The notes beneath the pieces are model-generated. The model worked only from the letters and a program-made list of their open reading frames with translations. It was not told the origin of the DNA and made no database searches. Made by a program: the position numbers and the translations under genes. 64,000 bases of DNA, taken from assembly GCF_029852145.1 (NCBI RefSeq), contig NC_079973.1, positions 7,336,385 through 7,400,384 of the forward strand, in the 5' to 3' direction. This DNA comes from Microplitis mediator. Its lineage: Eukaryota > Arthropoda > Insecta > Hymenoptera > Braconidae. Positions 1 through 11,324 of this stretch are shown here, in pieces (position 1 is the first letter of the stretch; the number at the start of each line of letters is the position of its first letter).

Positions 1-1664
1 TAAAATTTCTAATCATTGCTTATTTCAAAACCTTAAAAATTAAATCTCAATATTTAAAATAATATAAACTTCCAGTTTTTTTTCGGTTATTTTAATATTT
101 TTTCGCATGTATATTAAAGTAATTTATATGTTTATATGAAAAATGAAAGTTGTTATTAAATAATATCAAATTACTATACAATGTCTTCATTAATATTATT
201 AAAAAAAAAAAAAAAATTATTAAGTCGAGACTTGTAAAAAGTTATTTGATATCTTTTCATTTTTAAATATCTTAATACAAAGTTTATATACATGTAGATT
301 GTAGGTGTTATTTATATATGTATATTGAGAGTAATATAACATAACGTAAGATCGGTATACATAAAAGCTCAAGTTAAAGAACAAGTAAAAGCAAAGTAAA
401 AAAATTTTAAATATATATACATATATATATACCGGAGGGATGCGAGAAAGGTCTTGAGATATTTATTATCAAAGATGTAGATTGCTCCCAGCATTACTCA
501 CTCGCCATCGACCCATGCCCATGCATTGTCCTGTACTTTGGACACACAATATATCACTATTTTTTTTTTTTTAATATTTATTTTTATTTAACAATTCACT
601 CGTTACCGTTAGAAATATTTATATCATTACAAATAAATATATTTAAATCCTCAAATAATTTTTCTGGATAATTAATAAATGAAATAAACTCACTCTTAAT
701 TAAAATCGGGTTGTAAAAATAAATTGAGTATTTGAAGTTTATATCAGAGTGGAATTTGAAGTCGAAGTTGAAGTAAAAAGTATCAAAGAGTTAGAAAACT
801 GAAGAAGTTGTTTCGATTCATATATATATGATATGTTTACATGCATTCTGCGCTGATGCATGACCGTATATCAAGTTATTTTACGGAGCAAAGAATCACG
901 CACACGTTTTTCATATATATATATATATACATCTTGACTTCATTCTTGCTTATATTTTCTTAACTTCACTTCATATTCACCAACACATATTTATATATGT
1001 TTTTCTTGGGTCTTCTGGTCATGGTTGCCTGTCACTGAAGAAGTCATACTTCTGCCGTCAACAATTTGCTTATGTTATTAATAAAAATAATATATGTACT
1101 CATACATATGTATATAGAGTGTAACAAATAAAAGTAATATATAAGAAAGAAGTTGCTCGTTCGCCTCAGGGAATCCTTAAGGATTTATGTTAAACTTTTG
1201 TCTCGTGGTCTGGTTGGAAAGACAAATCAAAGAATCGAAAAGTGTGAAAACGATAATAATAATAATAATTAAATGAAGACTTATTGTCGATTGGTTATTT
1301 ATATTTTTTGATTTATTGACTTAAATTTGGTCTTATGATTATTGTACTGAAAGATGGTCGTATATCACGCGAATTTATTTCTTTACATATATATATATAA
1401 ATATATGTATAAGCAAAAAATGGTTTTTTTTTGTCACGGAAAAAAATTTAAATGTTTTAAAGAAAAACAAGTTTATATGTATGAATAAAAAAATGAATAA
1501 ATTTATAGAATAATATTCGAGTCACGTTAAAAAAAAAAGGTAATAATAATTTTAGTAGTCTCTTTGATTTTTATCAGCGTGAAACTAGATAGAGAATAAA
1601 AATCTTGACGTAATCAGTCTTACGAGTGTGTAGGAAACTTGACAGAACGTGACTCGGTGTCCAG

Positions 1665-1695
<31 letters not shown>

Positions 1696-2600
1696 CTTTT
1701 TTTTATTATTTTTTCGTGTGTTGAGAAAAACCAACGCAATCGGCGGCATCTCAACCAATTTAGTTGACTGGACAAGAAATCTTGCTCTAGTTTTTTATTT
1801 GCGATGACATGATGCGAGAAAGAGAGCTGATAAATTTTTATATCTTTTTTTTTTTACTTTTATTTATAAAATAAATAAGTAAAAAGAGAAAGAGAGTGAG
1901 TAAGATGAGTAAGAGTAAATAACAGAGGATATATACGTATATATATATAAGTTCAAAAAAAAGTAAAGGGACACGCGAGAAGATGAAGGGACAAGAGAGT
2001 TGCACACAGATTTTAGATAAGTTGCTACGAGGAGAAAGAAGTTCAAGCAGGCGTGTACCAAGTGTCGATATAATCTTCGCTCAACTCACCGCAAAATGTA
2101 ATATTTTTCCTCCTCTGCAATATATATATATATACAATCATCTATACACAACCACATTCTAGCTTTTTTTATATTATCATCAGTACCGTTTAAAACATTC
2201 GCGACATTAATTACCTCAATTACTTAATTAAACCAATTAATTAGAGCACTTCTTCATTATTTATATCTGCGGCTAATAATTATTAATAATGTCCAAGGAA
2301 GTCAAAGAAACTCTAGAAAAATATTTGAGTATATTTCAAATCATGTTACAGTAATTTTTAAAAGTTATAATTGCATATTAAAAAATTCAAACGATTATAA
2401 TTCTTTAATTAGAACCTTTTTTTATAGAAAATTCTATTTTGTATATAAAAAAAAACCTTTTAATTAATTTTTGTATCCTTGATAGTTAAGTTAGAATTTA
2501 ACTTTTTACTAAAGGATATTTAATAATTAATTTTTGAATATTATCAATTATTAAAATTTTCTAGCAGAATCTCCATGTCGGCAATTCCCTGCAATGTGAG
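1..2600. other. AT-rich stretch with no gene seen
   Basis: I see only TA, poly-A/T and ATT-type low-complexity sequence, with short unconvincing reading frames. No domain, no tRNA and no transposase is recognisable. A minus-strand GTGAGT follows a G near 2090, but no coding sequence leads into it. The left part of the first secreted-peptide gene (its last exon) may extend into about 2450-2605. Confidence 0.5.
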
Positions 2601-3162
2601 AAATACTGAAAAAAATAAAATAATATGTTCTCATATAAAATTACACCGAGAAAAATGGGGTTAAAAAGTGTACAAATTTTTATTATGCTGTCGACGAAAC
2701 TTGAAACAGAAAATGTTCCGTTAAAAATTTATTATGCTGCACTAAAAAAAATATTATACACTTAAAACTTATTGATAAATTATAATAGAAATTATTTGTC
2801 TAAATTAGGAATAATAGTAGAGAATTGCAATTTTTTACAGGCTCACAATGATAATTATAGTGCAGCATAATAATTTTTTGGTGACTCCGACTTCCTGTTT
2901 CAAATTAGGTCAACAGTATAATAAAAATTCGTATTTTTTTTGTCTTCATTTTTCTCCGTACACGGAAAGAAAATTATGGGAAGTTTTGCTATGCATTATG
3001 GGAATGGTTCCCATAATGGTATGGAAATATTATGGAATGGTTCCTATAATTTATGGGAATGATTCCTATAATTTATAGGAATAGTACCTATATATATTAT
3101 GGGTATCATTCCCATAATTATAGGAACTATTCCTATAATTATGGGAAACATTCCTATAATTA

Positions 3163-3489
3163 TACACAGAAAAAACAGATATCTTGAATCAAGAAAATAT
3201 TTTTAAAGACAAACGTTTTCGGGAACCAAGTCAAGATTTTCTTGAGCCAAGAGAATTCGTCTTGGTTGGAGAAGATTTCTACTTTATCTGAGAAACCCAC
3301 ACGGAAAAAGTATATATCCGTATATATTCGGGCAAATCTGAATATATGCCGCATATATTTAGCATATATTCAGATTTGCCCGAATATATACGGATATAAA
3401 ATTTTTCCGTGCGGGAAATTTAGGTCTCCAAAAAAATTTTCTTGAATCAAGAATATTTACCTTCAGTCGAGAATTTTTTTTTGTGTGTA
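3163..3489. mobile_element. middle MITE (TACACAGAAAAAA ends, CTTGAATCAAGAA motifs)
   Basis: It begins TACACAGAAAAAA and ends with a T-run followed by GTGTGTA. Subterminal CTTGAATCAAGAA-type palindromes occur at both ends (near 3184 and 3441), with CTTGAGCCAAG near 3241. The same family (TTCTTGGCTCAAGAA) recurs at 60434-60673. It interrupts the ATTATGGGAAT repeats of the outer element, and it is itself interrupted at 3296-3414. Confidence 0.6.
3296..3414. mobile_element. innermost hairpin MITE, about 119 bp
   Basis: It is a near-perfect palindrome. The left arm has CACACGGAAAAA, ATATCCGTATATATTCGGGC and AAATCTGAATATATGC; the right arm is their inverse, ending TTTTTCCGTGCGG. The loop is only a few bases around 3350-3362. 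It is the third level of the nest. Confidence 0.7.
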
Positions 3490-3632
3490 GGAACTGCTCT
3501 CATAATTTATGGTCGTAATTCCTATGATGATATAGGAAAAAATTTTACAAAATTATGGGAACAGTTTCCATAATTTTCTTTCCGTGTAGCATTTAATTTG
3601 ACATAATACTTACATTTGAAAGTATTGATAAA

Positions 3633-3899
3633 TTAATAGAGAGCATGCACAATTTTCTGAAAACTTTTCGGTTTAGACGATTCCATTTTCGATTCTAATA
3701 TATCTACTATAAAATTATATGGACTTATTTTCGAATCTTCTGTACATTCCTTATGTTTGTCCAACTGTTCAATAATTTCTCTAAACTCTTCTCCCTTTTT
3801 CATCCACTCAATTTTTGAAGTACTTGTTTGAATATCGGCCATTGCAACAGTAATTAATGCAGTCAAACTAATAATTAATAGTATTTTTAACATTCTCAT
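3633..3899 (-). CDS. small secreted protein A (88 aa, unrecognised family)
   Basis: The frame begins MRMLKILLII and opens with a hydrophobic signal peptide of about 21 residues; a cleavage after AMA, before DIQ, fits the usual small-residue rule. The mature part is about 67 residues, acidic and basic by turns, probably helical, with a single cysteine and the core GEEFREIIEQLD. I do not recognise the family. It is supported as a real gene by a paralogue at 5183-5407 with the same order (signal peptide, GExFRxI core, charged tail), by a shared promoter block about 70-120 bp upstream, and by a donor (GTAAGTATT, minus strand at 3613) 19 nt after the stop in both genes. A stop so close to the last junction would not trigger nonsense-mediated decay. 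The best acceptor I see for that intron is at 2606, which makes it about 1 kb, most of it a nested MITE. The gene lies antisense in what is probably a Notch intron. A role as venom, salivary, teratocyte or gland product is only a guess. Confidence 0.6.
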   Translation of the reverse strand: MRMLKILLIISLTALITVAMADIQTSTSKIEWMKKGEEFREIIEQLDKHKECTEDSKISPYNFIVDILESKMESSKPKSFQKIVHALY

Positions 3900-3967
3900 A
3901 CTACTTTGTCACCACAAAATGAACTGTCTGCAATTTTAGTTTCATAAACTAAATAAAATATAAAAGT

Positions 3968-4022
3968 TCTTATAGTATTTCATTAAAAATGACACGTCAA
4001 AGCTCAAAAGCTATGATTGGTG
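3968..4022 (-). promoter_or_regulatory. promoter of secreted gene A, shared with gene B
   Basis: Read on the minus strand, it starts with a CCAATCA box, followed by GAGCT, GACGTGTCA and a TATA-like CTATAAG. The ATG lies about 75 bp downstream of the TATA-like box and about 120 bp from the CCAAT. The order, spacing and most bases match the block at 5474-5530, which is much better conserved than the rest of the two 5' regions. Confidence 0.6.
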
Positions 4023-4309
4023 TAAATGTATCAGATATAGATTAATTATTTAGATATAGATTAGTTATTGGACAAAAATAAATTGATCACCTAAAGCTAG
4101 TTATTGACTCGGGTTAATTGCTTTTTAATAACTTATTTCCCATTGAAGACAAAATTGCTGTATGAAATCAAAATAATGCGTAGTAGAAAAAAATTTATAA
4201 ATAGAAATGAACATCAAAGATATTTTCGAATTTAAGAAAAATTAACGTTTTATATAAAAAATGTGTGAAAGCCAACATAGAATTAATTAATGAATTAAAG
4301 ATGTTCAAT

Positions 4310-4705
4310 TATCACTTTGTACCTGAAGATCGGAACGTTTTTCGTGGAATGAAAATAAAAAAAAAGAAATCAAAAGTAAAAAACCTGCTGGATCTCTACG
4401 GCTGCCCAATTTTAAAAGACAGTAACTCACAAAAATAAACTTTTTGAAATATGAATTGAATCATGTCCACAAGACTCCACTGTAACTAGAAATACTAAAG
4501 AATCGATTTTTAAAAATTTGTCCCTTACTGTGTTTTGAAATTGGGCAGCCGCCTAGATTTCTGAAATGTTTCGCACGTAAGCCGAAAATTGCAGGCTACC
4601 CCAACTACCTCTTAATTCACTTTCAGAGTCAAATTACATAAATTATTTTCATTTTCGTTGCGTCAAAAACGTTCCAATCTCTAGGTAAATTTATCACTTT
4701 ACACC
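4310..4705. repeat. imperfect inverted-repeat element between the two secreted genes
   Basis: Left-arm motifs (GAACGTTTTTCGTGGAATGAAAAT, described in two parts near 4332-4355, and GGCTGCCCAATTTTAAAA near 4401) reappear inverted near 4655-4675 (AAAAACGTTC) and 4530-4550 (TTTGAAATTGGGCAGCC). A short direct repeat, ATCACTTT followed by ACCTGAA, sits at both edges (about 4313 and 4690). No coding sequence is visible. It is probably a decayed foldback or MITE element. Confidence 0.5.
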
Positions 4706-5073
4706 TGAAATTTTTATGAAAATTTTCTTTATAATTAATAATCATTAAATTAAAACGCATATAACTTTTAAACTATTGGTTTTAGGTAAAAAATAAATAG
4801 AGCCTTTCTTGTAGGAGATTTAATTTATTAAAAATAACAATTAGTACATTTTTGCGATAATCGTGATCGTTTTGTCAGAATTCGAATTTTAAATCTTGAG
4901 AAAATTTCTAAAAATTATTTAAATTAAATGACAAAATAAATGAAATCAATAAGTGAGTGTAGAGTAAATTATCACTAGTAGTTCAATTAATTAGAAAATG
5001 TATTTTTAGTAGTGTCCTCAGGCGTTAACAATAAACGGCAAACAAATGGAAAATAAAATTTATTTAATCATAA

Positions 5074-5159
5074 CTGAAAAAAATAATTCATTAGGTAGTT
5101 AATTTCTTTTTTTTTATTTTTATAAAATAGCATTAATTTAAAAATTTTGAAATACTTAC
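5074..5159 (-). other. 3' UTR intron and polyadenylation signal of secreted gene B
   Basis: On the minus strand the donor GTAAGTATT starts at 5159, 22 nt after the stop codon. An acceptor (T-run ending TTTTCAG) ends at 5074. An AATAAA follows at 5064-5059, so the terminal exon would be short. The donor position matches that of gene A. Confidence 0.5.
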
Positions 5160-5182
5160 AGTTTTATATTTTTTCAAAGTTT

Positions 5183-5407
5183 CTATTCAGGCCATTGGCT
5201 CTTAAATTGATCCAAATTTTTCAAAAGTTCTGTTGAATTCATTTCTGAGTCGGGAAAATTAACTGTCGACTCATTTTGGTGACGAAAATATTCGAGAATT
5301 TTTCTAAAATTTTCACCGCTTGTTTCCATGTCTTCCGAACCCAAAAAATTGCCCATTACAGTATAAAATAATACGGCTAAGTTAAGAAGTATCACAATTT
5401 TATACAT
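5183..5407 (-). CDS. small secreted protein B (74 aa), paralogue of A
   Basis: It begins MYKIVILLNLAVLFYTVMG, a clear signal peptide with likely cleavage after VMG. The mature part of about 55 residues has no cysteine and is acidic, with GENFRKILEYFRHQNE aligning to GEEFREIIEQLDKHKE of protein A and an S/T-rich tail ending SQWPE. One NES and one NST are potential N-glycosylation sites. The gene has a TATA box (TATATAAAG), a CCAAT box, a donor just past the stop and an AATAAA close by, so it looks like a complete, compact two-exon gene. The protein divergence set against the retained promoter suggests fast evolution, as in secreted effector or venom families. I do not recognise the family and propose no function. 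Confidence 0.6.
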   Translation of the reverse strand: MYKIVILLNLAVLFYTVMGNFLGSEDMETSGENFRKILEYFRHQNESTVNFPDSEMNSTELLKNLDQFKSQWPE

Positions 5408-5473
5408 TTTATTTTATTTAGATGAATTCAATGAAGTTTGATGCAGACGTTTTTTAAATTTATCAAAACATAG

Positions 5474-5530
5474 ATTTCTTTATATACTTTATTGAAAGTG
5501 ACACGTCGCAGCTCGAAAGTTGTGATTGGC
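5474..5530 (-). promoter_or_regulatory. promoter of secreted gene B
   Basis: On the minus strand it reads CCAATCACA, GAGCT, GACGTGTCAC and then the canonical TATATAAAG about 75 bp before the ATG. The GACGTGTCA core, the GAGCT and the CCAATCA match the promoter of gene A in order and spacing. Confidence 0.65.
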
Positions 5531-8500
5531 GGAAAAATATATCCAACGCTGGTTTTTTTTAATACGTAGCATGTGATAATTAATTTGTAACTTATCTATT
5601 ATATAAATAAAAAAAAAGTTATAACTGTCTAAAAATATGATTAGGTAATTACGTCGGAGAAACCGATGCGTGATAGAGATTATTGCGTTAAAAAAAATTT
5701 TATAAAATAAAATTTATAAAATTGATATTTTATTTTTTAACTTTGTCATTTAATTATTTATTTTTTATTTTACATAAATTAAAAAATAAGAAGCATCGAA
5801 TTGTTGAAGTCACTTGACTCTTACGAGTTTAACAAAAGCCGATTTTTTTCCAAGAAATTTAAAATGTCTTGACTAAATTTCTTACATTTACTTGTATTGC
5901 ATACGCCAACGTAAATAATTATAAACGCCCGGACTTGGCAATTAGTCACGCGAGTCTTCGGGTTTAGTATACAAAATACAATCAAATATAAGCGAACCAA
6001 CCAACCAAGTTGTTTGGTTGTATACAAAAGGGTGCAAAACTTCATTTTACTTCTCAGATGTTGCCAACCTGCAAACTCTAAAGAGCAATTCAAAAGTTTC
6101 TTCTCTTTTATTTTATTTTTCCTTCTTCTTTTTTTTATTGTCCACTTTCATTTCTCTTCAGGTCAATAGGAATTAGCAATTTTCTCTCACAAAAACCTTT
6201 ATGTCAAATTTTAACATCTTAACATTCTTACAAGTGCACTAAAATAAGGCCCTTTTAAATTTACGATCTCATTTTAAATTCAAATATTTTTTCAAACATC
6301 CCAAGCTTGTGAATCCATTGTCAAAAATATTATTTCATAAATAATTCATCAATTTTATTTTAGAAAAAATTAAAAAAAAAATAAACAAATAAATCACTTT
6401 TTTTTCAACATCAGTAAAAATAAAAAAAAATACTGGTTTATTTATAAAATAATAATAAAATTAATAATTAAAAGGTTGTATTTATCTTGAAGAAAAAAAA
6501 AAGTTATAAATGAAAAATCGATTCGATTTCCAGAGCGTTCGTTAGTCTTTAAAATTAATTACGACCTGTACTTACTCTATACTCAGTACTCAGATTTATT
6601 AAACGCTTTAATAACAAATGAAATAAAATAATAAAAGTATTAAATGAGCGGGTTCTTTAAAGTAAATCGCAGATAATTATTCACTCTCAAAAATGAAAAT
6701 TTAAGTATATATTTTAAATCTTTTCTATGATTAAAAAGGTTCGAGCGAATCTAATGTAAGAAAGATTTCCCAACTTTAAGATTTGAAACTTAGTATATAT
6801 ATAAATGAGTACTTTGTCGATGTATTCTCAAAATTTGATTATGATCCACAGTCTAGTTGCTTAGAAAAAAAGATTTAAAATTGACGTTTCTAAAGTTCTT
6901 ATTCGCAGGCTCTTATGGCGGACAAGCTTCCGTTATGACTTATTTAAATAATTGAAGTTAAACTTTATTTTTGAATCTCGTTCATCGACAGAGATACATA
7001 TTATTGAGGGTTTGGCAACATCGCGGAAGCAGTTGAGAGAAAAAACAAAGATAGAAATCCATTAGAAAGAAAGACGAGATTAGAAATAAATTTTTCCCGC
7101 TTTAATTTGAATATCGATGTTAAGAAGTAAGAACGGACTGTTGCCACATCTTTTTATAAAACCATGAGTCAAGAATATCGAAGTCATTTCATTACTTTCT
7201 TTCACTAAATAAGTAATAATTATTAATTAATTAATTCGTTGCTATTATAAATCAAAATAATGAATTTTTATAACTATTACGAGAAGTTAGCAAAGAAAAA
7301 AATCCAAACACTACTTTGACTCACTAGTTTCGCACGAACCTCCTTAAAGAAAAAAAATCAAAACTATAAAACAATTCGCAACTTTTTTTTTTAAAGTTTA
7401 TTCTGGTCCTGGTTCTCATTATCCTTGTCGGGTCGCTCAGCGGCAGATCCACTGACAGTCTTATATCCACATCGTTGCACGCGAACGAGATCGACGGGTT
7501 TAACTTATAGTAGATCGGCATGTGGTTTCATATGTGATTCATCTGAAATAAAATAAAATTAATAAATATTTCACTTGACTATAAATCGTCATCGCTGTTT
7601 AGCTTTTATTTAGAGTCCAGGTAATAACTCGTCATAAAAAAAAAAAAATCAACATAAATATTAAATTTAACTCCCTGTTCTCAAACTCCATCAGTTGATT
7701 TTTAGTAGACCCGGCACGCGATCAACTTCCAATAAAATTCCCAAACAATTAAATTCATCTTCACTCAATTATAAATTGAAATAAAATAAAAATAAAAATA
7801 AAAATAAACATGGAGGCGTAGCTTTTAACAAAGAAAATTTTTATCTTTAATTTAAATCCCATTGTCTTTTTCTCAACGAGATATTACATTCTCTGAATCC
7901 AAGTCCAAGGCTTAGTTACATTACCATGACGTCATCAACTATTACAAAGACTCAACAAACCCTCCATTAATGTGTAATGCATATACAATAGTAAGTAATG
8001 TACCATACGTAGGTGTTTTAACCCTGAACTTGAACTTGCAATTTTAAATTTTACACACCTCATTATTTTTATTTATTTATTTTTTTTAAATTCAATGGAA
8101 CTTTGTTATTCTTACTCACTATTTTATTTCACATTGTTTAATTTAAATATTCTATATGTTTTATATACATATATATATTTTTTTAAATATTTTATTATAC
8201 AATGTCCTTTAAAGTCCTTATCGTTTAAAACAATCGGGAATATATTTAAAAAAGAAAATTTTAAAGCGGTCTTCCGTATGTTCTAAATGCAAACTTCGAG
8301 TTTACTGTCTCCCTTTTTAAAACTTCTGTTAAATTCTTATATATATATATTTATAAATCGAGAAATAAAATGGTTTCGTTTCGTTTGGTATATCGCGTCC
8401 GCCAAAAAAGGATTCCACCGCAAATGCACAGTAGCCTTTGCAAAAGGGATACTACTACAAATTTGCGAATTTAATAATGCATGAAGAAGAGTAACCGTGA

Positions 8501-10334
8501 CTACATTTCAAGATCGATAAATTTACGATTCGGGTATAAAAAGAAGAAAAAAAAATTGTTCATGTTTTTTTCTTCACGTTAGTTTTTTTTTCAAATTTAA
8601 ATTTAGGCGAAACTTTAATTAAATTGTTTTAAAATGATACCGGAAATTGAGTAATTTACTTACAGTACATATACTTGTGATAAAAAATTTTTAATGTAAA
8701 AATCTAGACTCAAGCTTTCGTTTTATTTTTATTTTTCGTATAATTATTGTATAGGTCTTAGTTTTTTTTTTATTTTTAAGTACCTCCTTTCACATTTCTC
8801 TTGCAGTCCATGTGAAAACATAAATCACGCTAAAAATTACGTCAAGTGTTAAATGTATATAGTGAAGAGAATAAAAAAAAAATAAGAGGGAGTTTAAGAA
8901 AGAAGTGTTCTTTTCTCAACTCGATTTCTTATGCAGATCGGTTTCTCACCTTTCACGCCCAACGTGGTTTGCAAGTCCACCTTATTTTATTTTTATTCTC
9001 TTTTCAAACTTCTTCAGCTCAAAAAAAAATTCATGATTTGCTGCTTCCGTTCTTTTGGAAAAAAATATCGCAATGCTCGTCATAATTCAAACGCTTCTAT
9101 CATCTAAACTATTAAATTTAGGCTCATAGTCCACTATAACTTTTTTATAGGAAATTAAATTTACTAAAAAAATGTCTTTACACACATGTCTGTAAAACCA
9201 ATACTTAAAAAGTTAAGATCACTTTTCTGAAACCATTTCTTATGCAAATCGTTTTCTCCTCTTTTGTACTTCATGTGGTTTTCAATGCAATTATATATAT
9301 ATATATTTTTTAACAAAAAAATATATAATATTCAGCATCCGTTTTTTTTATATCGTGGTTTAAATTTTTTCCATTCACTGCCTTTTGGAATAAAAAAAAA
9401 GAGCAATAAATTTAAAATATTAAATTGCGTAAATTCGATAACGATACAATTTAATTTTTTCCCCTGTCTTCAAATCCTGTTTTATTTTTTTATACAATTC
9501 TTTTATTATCCTTGTGGCATTGCACCTATCTCAGGATTAGTACAATTGAATTTACGGCTTTTTCTCGATCGTAAAATGGCGACGAAGATAAGGAGCAAAG
9601 GAATAGAATGATGATAAAAAAAAAAAGAAACATATAAAAGTATTTATTCTTTTTAGTACAAAAAGATTTTAGGATAAGGTTTCATGGTTTTCTTCCGCAT
9701 TTGCGATCGTTGACTTTTAAATAGTGGGAGTTACTTTTGTTGCTGTAAATGTCTAGTAAAGATACCACACGATAGCATGATAAATTTTAATACGTCAGTT
9801 TCATCTCATGTTAAATTACTATACTATAGATCTAATATAAAATAATTATTTATATTTATAGTGTAATTTAATAGTTACAAATTTACAACAACAAATAAGA
9901 CATTTTAATCCACATTTTAACAAATCATTTATCTTACACCTGTAGCCAGGTAGCTCCATAAAATATACATATATTTCTTACGTAACCTTTTAAGAATCAT
10001 AATATACAACATTACCACCTACCGATTAAAAAATATATATGTTAAAAAAAAAAAAATATGTTATGTTATAAAAGGAAAACGGAAATGTTTTATGAGGGCT
10101 CATAAAATAGTAGAACGGACACGTTTAATGGTTCACGACTATGCAGATTTCGAACCTTCGATAATCCTTAAGCTTTTACATACTATCTTATTAAACATTA
10201 TCGATTTGTATACATATACCAGACGTAAAAATATTTCACAGAATATAAATTATATATTTCCGTTTCTCGCAGTGTAAATGATTAATGATCTCTATGAATG
10301 ATAAAAATTTTTTTTTAAAAATATTTCTCATGCT

Positions 10335-10660
10335 CAAACTATGGATTTCAGGCTTATGACGACTAATAGTTTTTTATAGGAAATTTTATAAGCTACAAAA
10401 AAGGTCCTGAGTCATTTTTTTGTATCTCTAATAATTTAGTCTTAATTTTAATTTGAAGATGTCGAAATAAATATTTATTTTATTTGAGACTTTTTGAATT
10501 TTAATTTAAATTCTGGCTAAAATATTGAAGATACGAAAAATTTATAAGACATATTTTTTGTAGATAATTTAATTTCCTACAAAAAATATTCATGTGATTT
10601 TTCACCTAAAGTCAATATTTAAGAAGTTATAAAAATTAAAAATCACGTAATTTTAGCGGT
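10335..10660. repeat. dispersed CCTTTTTTGTAG/CTACAAAAAAGG hairpin repeat
   Basis: It contains TTTTTTATAGGAAATT, then AGCTACAAAAAAGGTC, and later TTTTTTGTAGATAATTTAATTTCCTACAAAAAA, an inverted pair with an AAATTAAATT-type loop. The same units recur at about 4795-4830, 9117-9240, 14095-14200, 20395-20770, 25190-25490, 30545-30790 and 44985-45060. Confidence 0.55.
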
Positions 10661-11324
10661 AAAAAAATTAACAATAAATTGCGTACGTTATTTATAGAAC
10701 ATTAGTAATTTACGTAATGACTTTATTATAAAATTTAATGAAAGCCATCTGCAGCTCGTTAATAAAGATAAATTACATTACAATAATAATAACAAACAAA
10801 TAAATAAATAAAATAAACTGACAACTATTTTCCATCAATCTAAATTTTTCCATTCATATAATTTCCTCTCTTCTTTATTTCCCCTTCGTCACTCTTACTC
10901 TGTAGTATTCTGACAACTCTATCTTAACTTTTTGCTAACTCTGTTTGCTCGATGTTTCATACTGTAGATAAAACAATTTGTCTTGCGATGAATAAATACA
11001 AAGCAAACGAAAAAAAAATTTTTTTTTTTAAAAAAGTAATAATGAAAAGAAAAAGAGACGATTTGCGCAACCAATTGCTATTTCACGTGCTTTAGTGTCG
11101 GGTGTCAGTCGCCTCAGGAAACTTTAGATGGAGATGAATAGTTGGTACTTTTTTTTATCTATTACTTTTATTTATCTTTGACGCTACTTTTCATTATAAA
11201 AACATTATTACTCCAGTCTCATATAAATTTAAAAAAATATATATTGTATTCATGATCGAAATTCTTTCTCAATTTAAATAAAAACTTGCGTTCAACAAAC
11301 GAAAAATAAATTTAAAATCTTAAC

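Larger units (their letters stand above)
2959..3588. mobile_element. outer MITE with 21-bp terminal inverted repeats
   Basis: The ends are TACACGGAAAGAAAATTATGG at 2959-2979 and its near-exact inverse at 3568-3588. Just inside, short units of the type ATTATGGGAAT/ATTCCCATAAT alternate on both strands from about 2975 to 3160 and again near 3490-3570. There is no coding capacity, so it is non-autonomous. It carries another element at 3163-3489 and sits in the candidate intron of secreted gene A. Confidence 0.7.
2606..3613 (-). other. candidate 3' UTR intron of secreted gene A
   Basis: On the minus strand the donor is ATG|GTAAGTATT-like (GT at 3613-3612) and a good acceptor, a T-rich tract ending TTTTTTCAG, lies at 2609-2606. 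The intron would begin 19 nt after the stop codon. The equivalent intron in gene B is about 86 nt, so the extra length here is explained mostly by the 630-bp element at 2959-3588. The donor is well supported by its conservation in the paralogue; the acceptor is a choice by eye. Confidence 0.4.

Noticed and set aside
5821..6093. 90-codon minus-strand frame next to secreted gene B
   Set aside because: No signal peptide at the start, no shared promoter block and no similarity to proteins A or B.
6735..6760. GGTTCGAGC resembling a tRNA B box
   Set aside because: No A box at the right distance and no cloverleaf arms; I found no tRNA in the window.
9264..9611. 115-codon plus-strand frame
   Set aside because: Built mainly of Phe/Tyr/Asn/Lys codons from T- and A-rich runs; no domain or splice support.
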